From Actinomycetota bacterium (GTDB taxonomy: Bacteria > Actinomycetota > Humimicrobiia > Humimicrobiales > Humimicrobiaceae), in the NCBI GenBank assembly GCA_016927635.1, contig JAFGMJ010000054.1, positions 1 to 9,068 of the forward strand: a DNA stretch of 9,068 bases, written 5' to 3'. Shown one piece after another: positions 1 through 6,673 of this stretch. Under the pieces are notes generated by a model. That model ran no database searches. It saw only the letters and a program-made list of their open reading frames with translations, and was not told the origin of the DNA. The first letter of the stretch is position 1. The number at the start of each line of letters is the position of its first letter. Made by a program: the position numbers and the translations under genes.

Positions 1-17
1 GATTAATTTACATAGTT

Positions 18-917
18 TTATTTATTCTTTTCGTCATGCAGGTGATTGTCTGCCAGTTCCTCATGCTTTTTAATTCTTTCCGGCAGTATTATTATCATCC
101 AGTAAACCACGCCCACCATTATGGCTCCACCTACAATATTACCGATTGTGACTGCAAATATATTTCCCAGAAAACCAAAAACCGTAAGGTTTGCAGTGTT
201 TAAATCCGGCAGGGCTGCTTTTAATGCAGCCATAACATTTGAATTGCCCTTAAGAAGAAGACCCATAGGTATAAAATACATGTTTGCAATATTGTGCTCA
301 AATCCTGAGGCGACAAATGCGGTGATGGGAAATATAATGGCCGCTATTTTACTTATTACTGTCCTTGCGCTGAAACAAAGCCAGACTGCAAGACACACAA
401 GCGCATTACAGAGTATGCCTCTTGAAAAAGCCTCTATAAAAGTAAGATTAGTTTTTTCTGCAGCTATCTGTACGATTTTTGCGCCAAGCATAAAATTTTT
501 CATGGACCATATGTTGGTTAAAAACATTAAAAAAACCACACTTATTGAGCCGATTAAATTTCCTGCAAAACTGAATACCCAGTTTCTTAAAACCTGTTTA
601 TAGCTTACAACACGCGAAGCAAATCCCATTATAATAAGATTATTACCGGTAAAAAGTTCCGCGCCTGCCACAATAACAAGTATGAGGCCGAGTGAAAAGC
701 AAAAGCCTCCAATAAGTCTTGTAAAACCAGCGCTGATATTGGAATCGAAAATAACTATCGTATAAAACTCTGCAGCAAGCGCAATAAAAGCGCCTGCAAG
801 CACTGCAAGCATTAAAAGGCTCAGCCAGTTAAGGCTTGCTTTTCTTACGCTTGCCTGTTCGACTCTTTTTGCCATATCTGATGGCGTATAATCGTCAAAG
901 TTATATTCATGCTGCAT
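18..917 (-). CDS. Formate/nitrite transporter (FNT) family channel
   Basis: Membrane channel of the FNT family (FocA/NirC/FdhC), which moves small monovalent anions such as formate or nitrite across the cytoplasmic membrane as a pentamer. At 299 residues it has the usual family length. A short hydrophilic N-terminus is followed by about six hydrophobic segments (roughly residues 32-55, 66-88, 112-134, 165-182, 190-206, 245-276) and a charged C-terminal tail. Family signatures are AGAELFTGN at 84-92 and GFEHNIANMY at 205-214, which includes the central pore histidine (H208), plus the final glycine-rich helix around 258-270. The ATG is supported by an AGAGGT ribosome site (complement of 926-931). 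It is transcribed away from the neighbouring operon and stands alone in the window. Substrate (formate, nitrite or another anion) cannot be settled from sequence; formate fits an anaerobe. Family assignment is secure. Confidence 0.93.
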   Translation of the reverse strand: MQHEYNFDDYTPSDMAKRVEQASVRKASLNWLSLLMLAVLAGAFIALAAEFYTIVIFDSNISAGFTRLIGGFCFSLGLILVIVAGAELFTGNNLIIMGFASRVVSYKQVLRNWVFSFAGNLIGSISVVFLMFLTNIWSMKNFMLGAKIVQIAAEKTNLTFIEAFSRGILCNALVCLAVWLCFSARTVISKIAAIIFPITAFVASGFEHNIANMYFIPMGLLLKGNSNVMAALKAALPDLNTANLTVFGFLGNIFAVTIGNIVGGAIMVGVVYWMIIILPERIKKHEELADNHLHDEKNK

Positions 918-1034
918 TATCTTTTACCTCTTTCTTCGATAAATTTATGCAAATATCTGTTTTGGCCGGCAGTTTATTTTAAATAAAATTATATTAAGAA
1001 ATAAGGTCTATAAGATATAATTATTTTACTTTTT

Positions 1035-1056
1035 TTACAAGTATTTGTAACAAATA
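1035..1056. promoter_or_regulatory. Overlapping inverted repeats, candidate operator
   Basis: Two perfect inverted repeats overlap here: TTACAA-GTAT-TTGTAA (1035-1050) and TATTTGT-A-ACAAATA (1042-1056). They share the TTTGTAA core. They lie about 120 bases upstream of the FNT start codon and about 150 bases before the rightward promoter, so control of the FNT gene is the more natural guess. The half-site is not a match to the textbook FNR, Crp or Rex boxes. In DNA this AT-rich, chance palindromes are common, so the call is tentative. Confidence 0.3.
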
Positions 1057-1208
1057 TGTCACATTTTTTTAAAAAGCTGCCATACTGATTTTTATTAAAT
1101 AAAATCCATTAAAGTATGAAAAATAATACTGTAATTTATTCAGAATAAGGCAGCAGCAAGAAGTATTGTATAATAAAACTTTTATAGTTTTTACAAGCAA
1201 TGACTTAT

Positions 1209-1237
1209 TTGACAATATAGATTTTAATATATATACT
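1209..1237 (+). promoter_or_regulatory. Sigma-A type promoter of the RHH-trxB operon
   Basis: A perfect -35 hexamer TTGACA (1209-1214) is separated by 17 bases from TATACT (1232-1237), which matches the -10 consensus at five of six positions. The predicted transcript starts near 1244, leaving a leader of about 38 bases before the ATG at 1282, which has a GAGAGGA ribosome site at 1270-1276. It is the best housekeeping promoter seen in the window and likely drives the following gene, trxB and the amidase-like gene. Confidence 0.75.
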
Positions 1238-1281
1238 CATTTACATAAAAATACAATAAAGTATTAAAAGAGAGGATAGAA

Positions 1282-1518
1282 ATGGAGAAAAAGCAGGACT
1301 ATTTCAGGGTTCCAATAACAATGCCATCTACAATGGTTTCTTTTCTTGAAAATCTGGGTATTGAATGTAAAAAATCAGGCGGTCATAAAATTGCAAATAC
1401 AGAAATTGTAAGATGTTTGATAAAATTGCTGATGGAGCTTGATGTTGATCTTTCAGGCATAAAAACCGAAGAAGAGCTTGAAGCAAGAATAAAAGCAGCT
1501 GCTAAAAGATTTAAATGA
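1282..1518 (+). CDS. Small ribbon-helix-helix-like protein, possible regulator
   Basis: A 78-residue protein with no firmly recognised family. Residues 7-15 (YFRVPITMP) could form the beta strand of a ribbon-helix-helix DNA-binding fold. Helix 1 would be about 16-31, and a glycine-containing turn (GGH, 34-36) leads to helix 2 in ANTEIVRCLIKLLMEL (38-53). The charged C-terminus (60-78) looks helical and rich in Lys, Glu and Ala. That strand-helix-helix pattern, the small size and the S/T-x-I-R start to helix 2 resemble RHH repressors, but the helix 1-helix 2 loop is longer than usual. It is first in the operon behind the strong promoter and lies 21 bases before trxB, so autoregulation or redox-linked control of the operon is possible. 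The ATG has a good GAGAGGA site. Coding is likely; the DNA-binding role is inference. Confidence 0.7.
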   Translation: MEKKQDYFRVPITMPSTMVSFLENLGIECKKSGGHKIANTEIVRCLIKLLMELDVDLSGIKTEEELEARIKAAAKRFK

Positions 1519-1528
1519 TTAAGATGAC

Positions 1529-1533
1529 AGGAG
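1529..1533 (+). promoter_or_regulatory. Ribosome binding site deciding the TTG start of trxB
   Basis: AGGAG sits 6 bases before the TTG at 1540. The encoded N-terminus then begins a few residues before the FAD-binding GAGPSG motif, as expected for the family, so TTG rather than an internal ATG is the start. Confidence 0.75.
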
Positions 1534-1539
1534 AAAAAT

Positions 1540-2487
1540 TTGAAAAAATTTAAAACTGAACTTCTGATAATAGGTGCAGGTCCTTCAGGTTTGGGGGCTG
1601 CCATATATGCAGCAAGAGCTGCGCTCGATTTTTTTGTTGTGGAAAAATTCATAGCCGGAGGGCAGATAGTCGTAACAGAATTTATTGAGAATTATCCCGG
1701 TTTTAAAGATGATGTGTCCGGCTTTGATCTCATGCAAAGTATTATTGAACACTGTAAAAAGTTTAATATAAATATACATGAAAGCCAGTCAATAGAATCA
1801 ATGGAGATTTTAAGAAGCGGCAGAAAATCTAAATGTAAATTTGTCTGCAGGGGCCAGGATATTGAAGTTGTTGCTGGCTCGATTATTATTGCCACAGGTG
1901 CAAGCCCCAGAAGGTTATATGTCGAAGGGGAAAATGAATTCATAGGAAACGGTATTTCATTTTGTGCCACATGTGACGGAGCACTTTACAGAGATAAAGA
2001 AGTCATGGTAATTGGCGGTGGAGACACGGCTATACAGGAAGCAATGTTTCTCGTAAAATTTGCTTCTAAAGTATATATAGTGCACAGAAGGGATGAGTTA
2101 AGGGCAGTAAAATCTCTACAGGCCAAGGCATTTGCACAGCCAAAAATAGAATTTTTATTTGATTCTGTAGTGGACAGGTTTACAGGCGGCAATAAGCTTG
2201 AAGAAGTGACTATAAAAAATGTAAAAACAAATGAAAAAACTGTCAAAAAAATAGATGGCGTATTTGAATATGTGGGTATAAAACCCAACAGTGATTTTTT
2301 GAAAGGGTTTTTAAAAATGGATGAATGGGGCTTTATAATAACTGATGAAAAAATGTCCACCTCGGTCAGCGGGATTTTTGCAGCCGGGGACGTAAGGGTA
2401 ACGCCTTTGCGGCAGGTAATAACTGCCGTTTCGGATGGAGCTGTTGCTGCAACTTTTGCCGATAAATATCTTGACGATCTTGATTAG
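1540..2487 (+). CDS. trxB: Thioredoxin reductase (NADPH, FAD)
   Basis: Low-molecular-weight thioredoxin reductase, a cytoplasmic flavoenzyme that passes electrons from NADPH through FAD and a redox-active disulfide to thioredoxin. The 315 residues match the usual length. The FAD dinucleotide motif GAGPSG is at 12-17, the active-site CATC at 142-145, the NADPH-binding GGGDTA at 159-164, and HRRDELRA at 182-189, whose arginines favour NADPH. The second FAD motif AAGDV is at 281-285 and the RQV segment at 291-293. All key residues are present. The start is TTG with a good AGGAG site. It lies 21 bases after the small RHH-like gene and 19 bases before the amidase-like gene, so the three are probably co-transcribed. 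No thioredoxin gene is adjacent, so its partner must lie elsewhere. Ferredoxin-dependent relatives are a less likely alternative because the HRR motif is intact. Confidence 0.95.
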   Translation: MKKFKTELLIIGAGPSGLGAAIYAARAALDFFVVEKFIAGGQIVVTEFIENYPGFKDDVSGFDLMQSIIEHCKKFNINIHESQSIESMEILRSGRKSKCKFVCRGQDIEVVAGSIIIATGASPRRLYVEGENEFIGNGISFCATCDGALYRDKEVMVIGGGDTAIQEAMFLVKFASKVYIVHRRDELRAVKSLQAKAFAQPKIEFLFDSVVDRFTGGNKLEEVTIKNVKTNEKTVKKIDGVFEYVGIKPNSDFLKGFLKMDEWGFIITDEKMSTSVSGIFAAGDVRVTPLRQVITAVSDGAVAATFADKYLDDLD

Positions 2488-2491
2488 GGAA

Positions 2492-2497
2492 AAGGGG
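2492..2497 (+). promoter_or_regulatory. Ribosome binding site supporting the GTG start at 2507
   Basis: AAGGGG lies 9 bases before the in-frame GTG at 2507, just after the trxB stop. An upstream in-frame ATG at 2435 would force a 53-base overlap with trxB and add an unrelated N-terminus, so GTG is preferred. Confidence 0.65.
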
Positions 2498-2506
2498 CAA
2501 AAAACA

Positions 2507-3568
2507 GTGCCAGCCAATGATATCAGTAAAAGTAAGATAGTGGAAGTGCAGAGGAGGCTCAGGCTTTTAGGATATGCGCTTGGAAACAGTGAAATAGACG
2601 GCATAATGGGTCCGCAGACTTCCGGAGCAATAAGAAAATTCCAGCAGGACAGAAACCTGCTTGCAACTGGAATAATTGATGAGGAGACCTGGCAGGAACT
2701 TGTTGATGCCGGCTATAAGATAGGGGACAGGCTGCTTTACCTGAAAAATCCTCCTTTCAGGGGTGACGATGTTAAAACGCTTCAGCTATGGCTTAAAACT
2801 CTCGGGTTTTACAAATATGATGAAAACGGCATATTCTGTGAAAAAACGCATAAAGCACTTACTGAATTCCAGAAAAATATGAAAATAAATACTGACAGCA
2901 TTCTGGGAGGCCAGACTCTGCAACATCTTAAGAGCCTTAAGAGAATAATTGAATCTCATGAATCATCAAATTATCCTTACATCAGAGATTTTTCAAGGAT
3001 AAAAAACGGGGAAGGCTTTAAAGTAATATTTGACTATGGCGAAAGTATAAATGATATAAGTTCAGATATTAACTATTTTAAAGATAAAATATACATTTGC
3101 CGCAGCATAGCAGGATTTTGCAGGGATATTCTAATACATAAGGGAATAGAATCTGATGTGACTGTGCACCAGGACGACAACCTAAGCCTTTTTCTGATTG
3201 ACAGGATAAATTTTGCAAATAAAAGTAATGCCGATATACTTGTCAGTTTAAACCTGGCATTCTGCAATGACCCTGATGCAAACGGCAGCAGCTGTTTTTA
3301 TTTTAAAGGTGCTAAGTCGCATTCAATAACAGGAATGCTTATTGCAAATTTAATACAGGATAACCTGGTAAAAGAAGCCGGAATGCTTGACTGTCGCGTA
3401 CATGGGGCAAGCTATGCAATACTTAAAGAAACGGTTATGACAGCAGTGCTTGTTGAACCTGCCTTCATATCAAATTTATCCGACAAGGAAAAATTAAGCA
3501 ATACCGAATTTCAGATAAAAATAAGTAAAGCAATTGTTGAAGCGCTGCTGCATTTTCTTAAAGAATGA
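2507..3568 (+). CDS. CwlM-like pseudo-amidase: two PG-binding domains plus degenerate Amidase_3
   Basis: A 353-residue protein related to N-acetylmuramoyl-L-alanine amidases. Two PG_binding_1-type repeats cover about 8-66 (with DGIMGPQT at 31-38) and 80-142. An Amidase_3-like domain follows at about 171-350; its C-terminal part aligns well with the family (RINFANKSNADILVSL at 233-248, VEPAFISN at 316-323). Catalytic features are missing: the zinc histidine of the usual DPGHGG is replaced in FDYGES (E179), and the histidine of the usual SIHAN is replaced by N249 in SLNLA; only E317 remains. From the GTG start there is no signal peptide, so the protein should be cytoplasmic. This architecture, and the position right after trxB, match mycobacterial CwlM, a non-hydrolytic activator of MurA in peptidoglycan synthesis. 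A regulatory role is therefore inferred. The ATG at 2435 is a less likely start. Confidence 0.85.
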   Translation: MPANDISKSKIVEVQRRLRLLGYALGNSEIDGIMGPQTSGAIRKFQQDRNLLATGIIDEETWQELVDAGYKIGDRLLYLKNPPFRGDDVKTLQLWLKTLGFYKYDENGIFCEKTHKALTEFQKNMKINTDSILGGQTLQHLKSLKRIIESHESSNYPYIRDFSRIKNGEGFKVIFDYGESINDISSDINYFKDKIYICRSIAGFCRDILIHKGIESDVTVHQDDNLSLFLIDRINFANKSNADILVSLNLAFCNDPDANGSSCFYFKGAKSHSITGMLIANLIQDNLVKEAGMLDCRVHGASYAILKETVMTAVLVEPAFISNLSDKEKLSNTEFQIKISKAIVEALLHFLKE

Positions 3569-3585
3569 TTTTTTAGACAATAATT

Positions 3586-5265
3586 ATGCTTTTAATATAT
3601 GATGACTTTTTTAAAAAACATTTCACAGGCATCGAGCACCCTGAAAATCCCGGCAGGCTGGAAGCGATAAAAAAGGAAATAGACAAAAACATAATAAAAG
3701 ATAAAAGCTTCAGGGATAATCTTCAATTCACCTCACCTTTGAAAGCAAAAACACAGCATATTCAAAAGGTTCATGACAATGATTATATAAAAAGAATCAA
3801 ACAGCTGTCATCTTCCGGTAAATTTACCTTTATCGATAATGATACTGTTGTTTCCAAATACACTTATGATTGCGCGATGCTTGCAGCTGGCGCCTGTATT
3901 AATGGGATAGATTATTTGTGTGGTAAAAGAGACTGCTCTGACAGCAGCAAGGATGGCACAACACTTAAATCAATACCAGGGCAGTTCTTTGCAATCGTAA
4001 GACCTCCAGGTCATCATGCATACAGCTCAAAAGGTGGCGGTTTCTGTATATTTAATAATATTGCAATAGCTGCAAATTATGCAATGGAAAACTACAGCAT
4101 AAGAAAAACCGCGATAATTGATTTTGACGTGCATCATGGAAACGGCACCCAGGATATTTTCTATAATGACAGCAGAGTATTTTATATTTCCTTGCACGAG
4201 TATCCCCATTACCCCGGTTCAGGTCATTTTTCAGAAACAGGGGAAAAAGAGGGCCTGGGCTTTACAATGAATATACCCCTGTCTTCTAATAGCTGTGAGT
4301 ATGATTACCTTTGCGCTTTTACTGATTTAATATTGCCGGTACTTATAAAATACCAGCCTGAGTTAATACTGGTAAGCGCAGGCTTTGATGCTCATAAAAA
4401 TGATAATCTCTCATCAATTATGCTTGATAGCAGCTCTTATTATAAAATAATGCAAATGATACTGTTTTTAAGCGATGCCTGCACTTTTACGGCCGGCAGT
4501 AAAAAACTTTGCAATATAGGAATTGTTCTCGAGGGCGGATATGATTATGATGCTCTTTCACAGGGCGCGGTAGAGATTTTAAGAGCATGTATTGATAATA
4601 AACAAAAAAGCTGCTTCAGGGAAGAGATGCTTCCAGGCCCGGTAAAAAAGGACCTTTTGAGTTTTTCAGGTGGAAATGACATAAACTTTATCAAAAATGA
4701 ACTTATAGAAGAAAAACTTTTAAAACTTAAGAAAAAACTGTTTGCAACAAATAAAAACAGGATTAAATCTGCAGATAAAAATAAAAAGACTTTTACGTTT
4801 TTGAAAAAAACCTTTGGTAAATTTTACGGTATATCTTCAATTTTTGTTATATTTTTACTGTGCCTTATTGTTTTAGCTTCTTCTGCCGGCTGCAGAAAAT
4901 ATGACGGAAACTTTGACGTGGCTTATTTTTTCAAGACAGCACCTGAACAGTCGGTTATTGATTTTATGCATGCAATGAACAACCATGATGCAGATTATAT
5001 ATACTCAAACTTTCTTCTGGAGAGCGACAGCAGGAATATAAGCCATGAAAAATTTTCAAGAGAGATGTCCGAGATTCTTTCAGATGTAGAAAATATCGAA
5101 ATAGACAGGATTGTTTATCTGGGTTATGATGAAAACATGACAAAGGTTGTAATAGAATTCAGGGTTTTTTATGTGAACGGGCAACACGGTGATTATAAAA
5201 AGTATATATACCTTTTAGAAGAAAACGGCAAATGGAAGATAGTTTTTGATAAAACTTTTATTTAG
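3586..5265 (+). CDS. Histone deacetylase family protein fused to membrane/lipoprotein-like C-terminal domain
   Basis: Residues 1-340 are a bacterial HDAC/AcuC/acetylpolyamine-amidohydrolase domain that would remove acetyl groups from lysine side chains or polyamines. Motifs are HPENPGRLEAI at 18-28, PGHHA at 141-145 (catalytic H143/H144), DFDVHHGNGTQ at 179-189 (zinc ligands D181 and H183), SAGFDAH at 264-270 (zinc ligand D268) and EGGYD with the transition-state tyrosine Y319. All are intact. A Lys-rich linker (about 345-413) leads to a hydrophobic segment (414-435) ending in a lipobox-like SSAGC (C436). The last 120 residues resemble NTF2-like/DUF4878 domains, with PEQSVIDFMHAMNNHDA at 453-469. 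Family members are normally about 300-380 residues, so this is a fusion or two genes joined in frame; an in-frame TTG at 4801 could start a separate lipoprotein. No clear ribosome site precedes the ATG, which lies 17 bases after the amidase-like gene, so translational coupling is likely. Confidence 0.85.
   Translation: MLLIYDDFFKKHFTGIEHPENPGRLEAIKKEIDKNIIKDKSFRDNLQFTSPLKAKTQHIQKVHDNDYIKRIKQLSSSGKFTFIDNDTVVSKYTYDCAMLAAGACINGIDYLCGKRDCSDSSKDGTTLKSIPGQFFAIVRPPGHHAYSSKGGGFCIFNNIAIAANYAMENYSIRKTAIIDFDVHHGNGTQDIFYNDSRVFYISLHEYPHYPGSGHFSETGEKEGLGFTMNIPLSSNSCEYDYLCAFTDLILPVLIKYQPELILVSAGFDAHKNDNLSSIMLDSSSYYKIMQMILFLSDACTFTAGSKKLCNIGIVLEGGYDYDALSQGAVEILRACIDNKQKSCFREEMLPGPVKKDLLSFSGGNDINFIKNELIEEKLLKLKKKLFATNKNRIKSADKNKKTFTFLKKTFGKFYGISSIFVIFLLCLIVLASSAGCRKYDGNFDVAYFFKTAPEQSVIDFMHAMNNHDADYIYSNFLLESDSRNISHEKFSREMSEILSDVENIEIDRIVYLGYDENMTKVVIEFRVFYVNGQHGDYKKYIYLLEENGKWKIVFDKTFI
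4801..5265 (+). other. Possible internal start: 154-residue lipoprotein within the HDAC reading frame
   Basis: Starting at the in-frame TTG (residue 406 of the long protein) gives a textbook lipoprotein leader: a basic N-region with KK, a hydrophobic core, then SSAGC with the lipid-accepting cysteine at residue 31. An NTF2-like domain follows. No strong ribosome site precedes the TTG and there is no stop codon between the two parts. It may be expressed only as the fusion, only as a separate protein, or both. Confidence 0.4.
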
Positions 5266-5350
5266 AAATAATTGTTAATATATTATAATACTCCTAATCT
5301 CCTTTGGATAAGAAGTCCTGGTTTAAAATATATGAAGGAAGGTAATTAAA
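5266..5350. promoter_or_regulatory. Short gap before grpE with a weak candidate promoter
   Basis: A perfect TATAAT at 5284-5289 lies 17 bases after TTTAGA (5261-5266), which matches the -35 consensus at only four positions. The AAGGAAGG ribosome site for grpE is at 5335-5342. No CIRCE element (the HrcA operator) is present, so HrcA control through that site is not supported here. Confidence 0.35.
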
Positions 5351-5962
5351 ATGGAAAAAAAAGCTAATAAACATGAGTCCGGAAATGGAGATGAAATAAC
5401 TGAGGAGCTTTTGAAGTTTAAGAAAAAATCAATGAAAAAAAAGAATTTTCCTGAAGATACGGATGTTGAGATAGATGCTCTCAAAGAAGAAATAGAATTA
5501 CTCAGAAAAGAATTGTTACACTATAAAAAGCTTGAAGAAGATTACCTTGACAGGATAAAAAGATTACATGCCGATTATGATAATTTCAGGAAACGTTCTG
5601 CAAGGGAACAGAGCGATACTGTGGCAAAAGCAAATAAGGACCTTATCGAGAAAATGCTTCCAGTAATTGACAGCTTTGAGCAGGCTCTTTTAATGGGCCA
5701 GGATTTAAAAGGCAGCGATGATGATTTTCTTAAAGGGGTAAAGATGATATATGAAAAACTTATGGATACCCTGGAAAAGGAAGGAGTTGGAGTTATTGAT
5801 CCTTACGGCCAGGAGTTTAATCCGCATGAATGTGAAGTCGCCGTAACGGCCCGGGCAGAAAATGAAGAGGAGGGCACAGTTCTTGAAGTTCTCAGGAAGG
5901 GATATAAGCTAAACGATTTCCTTATCAGGCCTGCTGTGGTAAAAGTCTGTAAAAATAATTAA
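5351..5962 (+). CDS. grpE: Nucleotide exchange factor GrpE
   Basis: Cytoplasmic co-chaperone that releases ADP from DnaK (Hsp70) and so drives its folding cycle. At 203 residues it has the normal length. A charged, poorly conserved N-terminus (1-37) is followed by a long coiled-coil helix (about 38-97) that mediates dimerisation. Next come a helical segment containing LPVIDSFEQAL (103-113) and the C-terminal beta domain with FNPHECEVAV (156-165) and GYKLNDFLIRPAVVKV (184-199), the signature end of the family. The ATG has a strong AAGGAAGG site. The usual partners hrcA, dnaK and dnaJ are not beside it; it lies between the HDAC fusion and lemA, so the heat-shock operon seems to have been split in this organism or dnaK lies elsewhere. 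Confidence 0.95.
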   Translation: MEKKANKHESGNGDEITEELLKFKKKSMKKKNFPEDTDVEIDALKEEIELLRKELLHYKKLEEDYLDRIKRLHADYDNFRKRSAREQSDTVAKANKDLIEKMLPVIDSFEQALLMGQDLKGSDDDFLKGVKMIYEKLMDTLEKEGVGVIDPYGQEFNPHECEVAVTARAENEEEGTVLEVLRKGYKLNDFLIRPAVVKVCKNN

Positions 5963-5970
5963 AATATATA

Positions 5971-5994
5971 ACCCCGGCTTTATTTGCCGCGGGT
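5971..5994 (+). other. GC-rich hairpin between grpE and lemA
   Basis: The stem pairs CGGC with GCCG across a 7-base TTTATTT loop and continues as ACC/C with GGGT around one bulged C. It stands out in an AT-rich spacer. It is not followed by a T-run, so it is not a standard intrinsic terminator. It could be an mRNA-stabilising or processing structure between grpE and the lemA ribosome site. Confidence 0.4.
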
Positions 5995-6018
5995 GTAAAA
6001 TCACAAAAAATTTTAATC

Positions 6019-6024
6019 AGGAGG
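6019..6024 (+). promoter_or_regulatory. Ribosome binding site deciding the TTG start of lemA
   Basis: A perfect AGGAGG lies 7 bases before the TTG at 6032, making this the clearest translation start in the window despite the non-ATG codon. Confidence 0.8.
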
Positions 6025-6031
6025 AAATAAA

Positions 6032-6661
6032 TTGACTGTAAATAATCAAGTGTCTTCTACAGGCGCTGGTAAAAGGTTCTCTCCGGGCTGCATAATAGGT
6101 ATTATAGTTGCAGTAATTCTTCTCATAATAATAATAATTGCTGCTTCTGTAATTTTTGGCGGACGAAATAATATGGTTACAAAAGAAGTTGCAGTTGATA
6201 ATGCATGGGCGCAGGTGCAGAATGTTTATCAGAGAAGGCTGGACCTTGTGCCGAATCTTGCAGAGGCTACTAAAGGTTATATGCAGCTTGAAAAAGATAT
6301 TTTTGAGGCAATAGCTGCAGCCAGGGCAGGAATCAACAGTGCAGAAAATCCTGGTGAGCTTGAAAAAGTCAACACCGATATAAATTCTTTCATAAGAGAT
6401 ATAAAAGTTGTTGTTGAAGATACTCCTGAGCTTAAAGCAAGCGAGGTAGTAAGGGACCTTATGTCTCAGCTGGAAGGAACTGAAAACAGGATAACTGTTG
6501 AAAGGATGAGATACAATGAATCGGTCCAGGACTACAATACATATATAAGGCTTTTTCCAAATAATTTTGTTGCCGGGCTTTTTGGCTTTACTCCCAGGGA
6601 GTTTTTTGAGGCTCAACCCGGTGCGGAAACTGCGCCAGAAATTGATTTAAGCCTGGAATAA
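6032..6661 (+). CDS. lemA: LemA family membrane protein
   Basis: A 209-residue LemA-family protein. Residues 1-20 are a polar, likely cytoplasmic N-terminus, 21-43 a single strongly hydrophobic transmembrane helix, and the rest a long helical extracytoplasmic domain. Family motifs are WAQVQNVYQRRLDLVPNL (59-76), the segment LEGTENRITVERMRYNESV (147-165) and YNTYIRLFPNNFVAGLFGF (168-186). The C-terminal tail after 190 is acidic and variable. The biochemical role of LemA in bacteria is not well defined; the family often sits beside TPM-domain proteins, as it does here (12 bases apart), which suggests a joint membrane or envelope function. The start is TTG with a perfect ribosome site. Confidence 0.93.
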   Translation: MTVNNQVSSTGAGKRFSPGCIIGIIVAVILLIIIIIAASVIFGGRNNMVTKEVAVDNAWAQVQNVYQRRLDLVPNLAEATKGYMQLEKDIFEAIAAARAGINSAENPGELEKVNTDINSFIRDIKVVVEDTPELKASEVVRDLMSQLEGTENRITVERMRYNESVQDYNTYIRLFPNNFVAGLFGFTPREFFEAQPGAETAPEIDLSLE

Positions 6662-6673
6662 ATTATTATACCT

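Larger units (their letters stand above)
918..1281. other. Divergent intergenic region, AT-rich, promoters and inverted repeats
   Basis: This 364-base gene-free stretch separates the leftward FNT gene from the rightward operon. It holds a near-consensus rightward promoter (1209-1237) and overlapping inverted repeats at 1035-1056. There is a minus-strand TATAAT at 988-993, a possible -10 for the FNT gene but without a convincing -35. AT palindromes such as TTTTATT-A-AATAAAA (1090-1104) are probably compositional. I see no further gene and no recognisable riboswitch. Confidence 0.7.

Noticed and set aside
121..603. Plus-strand open frame of 160 codons opposite the FNT gene.
   Set aside because: It lies wholly antisense to a well-conserved channel gene, has no ribosome site and no recognisable protein features.
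2435..2506. Upstream ATG extension of the amidase-like gene (N-terminal hydrophobic stretch).
   Set aside because: It overlaps the end of trxB by 53 bases. The apparent leader (LLLQLLPINILTILI) is the out-of-frame reading of conserved trxB codons. The GTG at 2507 has a proper ribosome site, so this should not be taken as a signal peptide.
5332..5349. Five-codon mini-frame (MKEGN and stop) just before grpE.
   Set aside because: It merely spans the grpE ribosome site; there is no sign of its own translation start or of leader-peptide control.
5266..5350. CIRCE operator for HrcA upstream of grpE.
   Set aside because: Looked for the TTAGCACTC-N9-GAGTGCTAA pattern and did not see it or a close variant.
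6017..6616. Long minus-strand open frame opposite lemA.
   Set aside because: It is antisense to a secure LemA gene, and its translation is rich in Cys, Tyr and Asn with no domain, as expected of a shadow frame.
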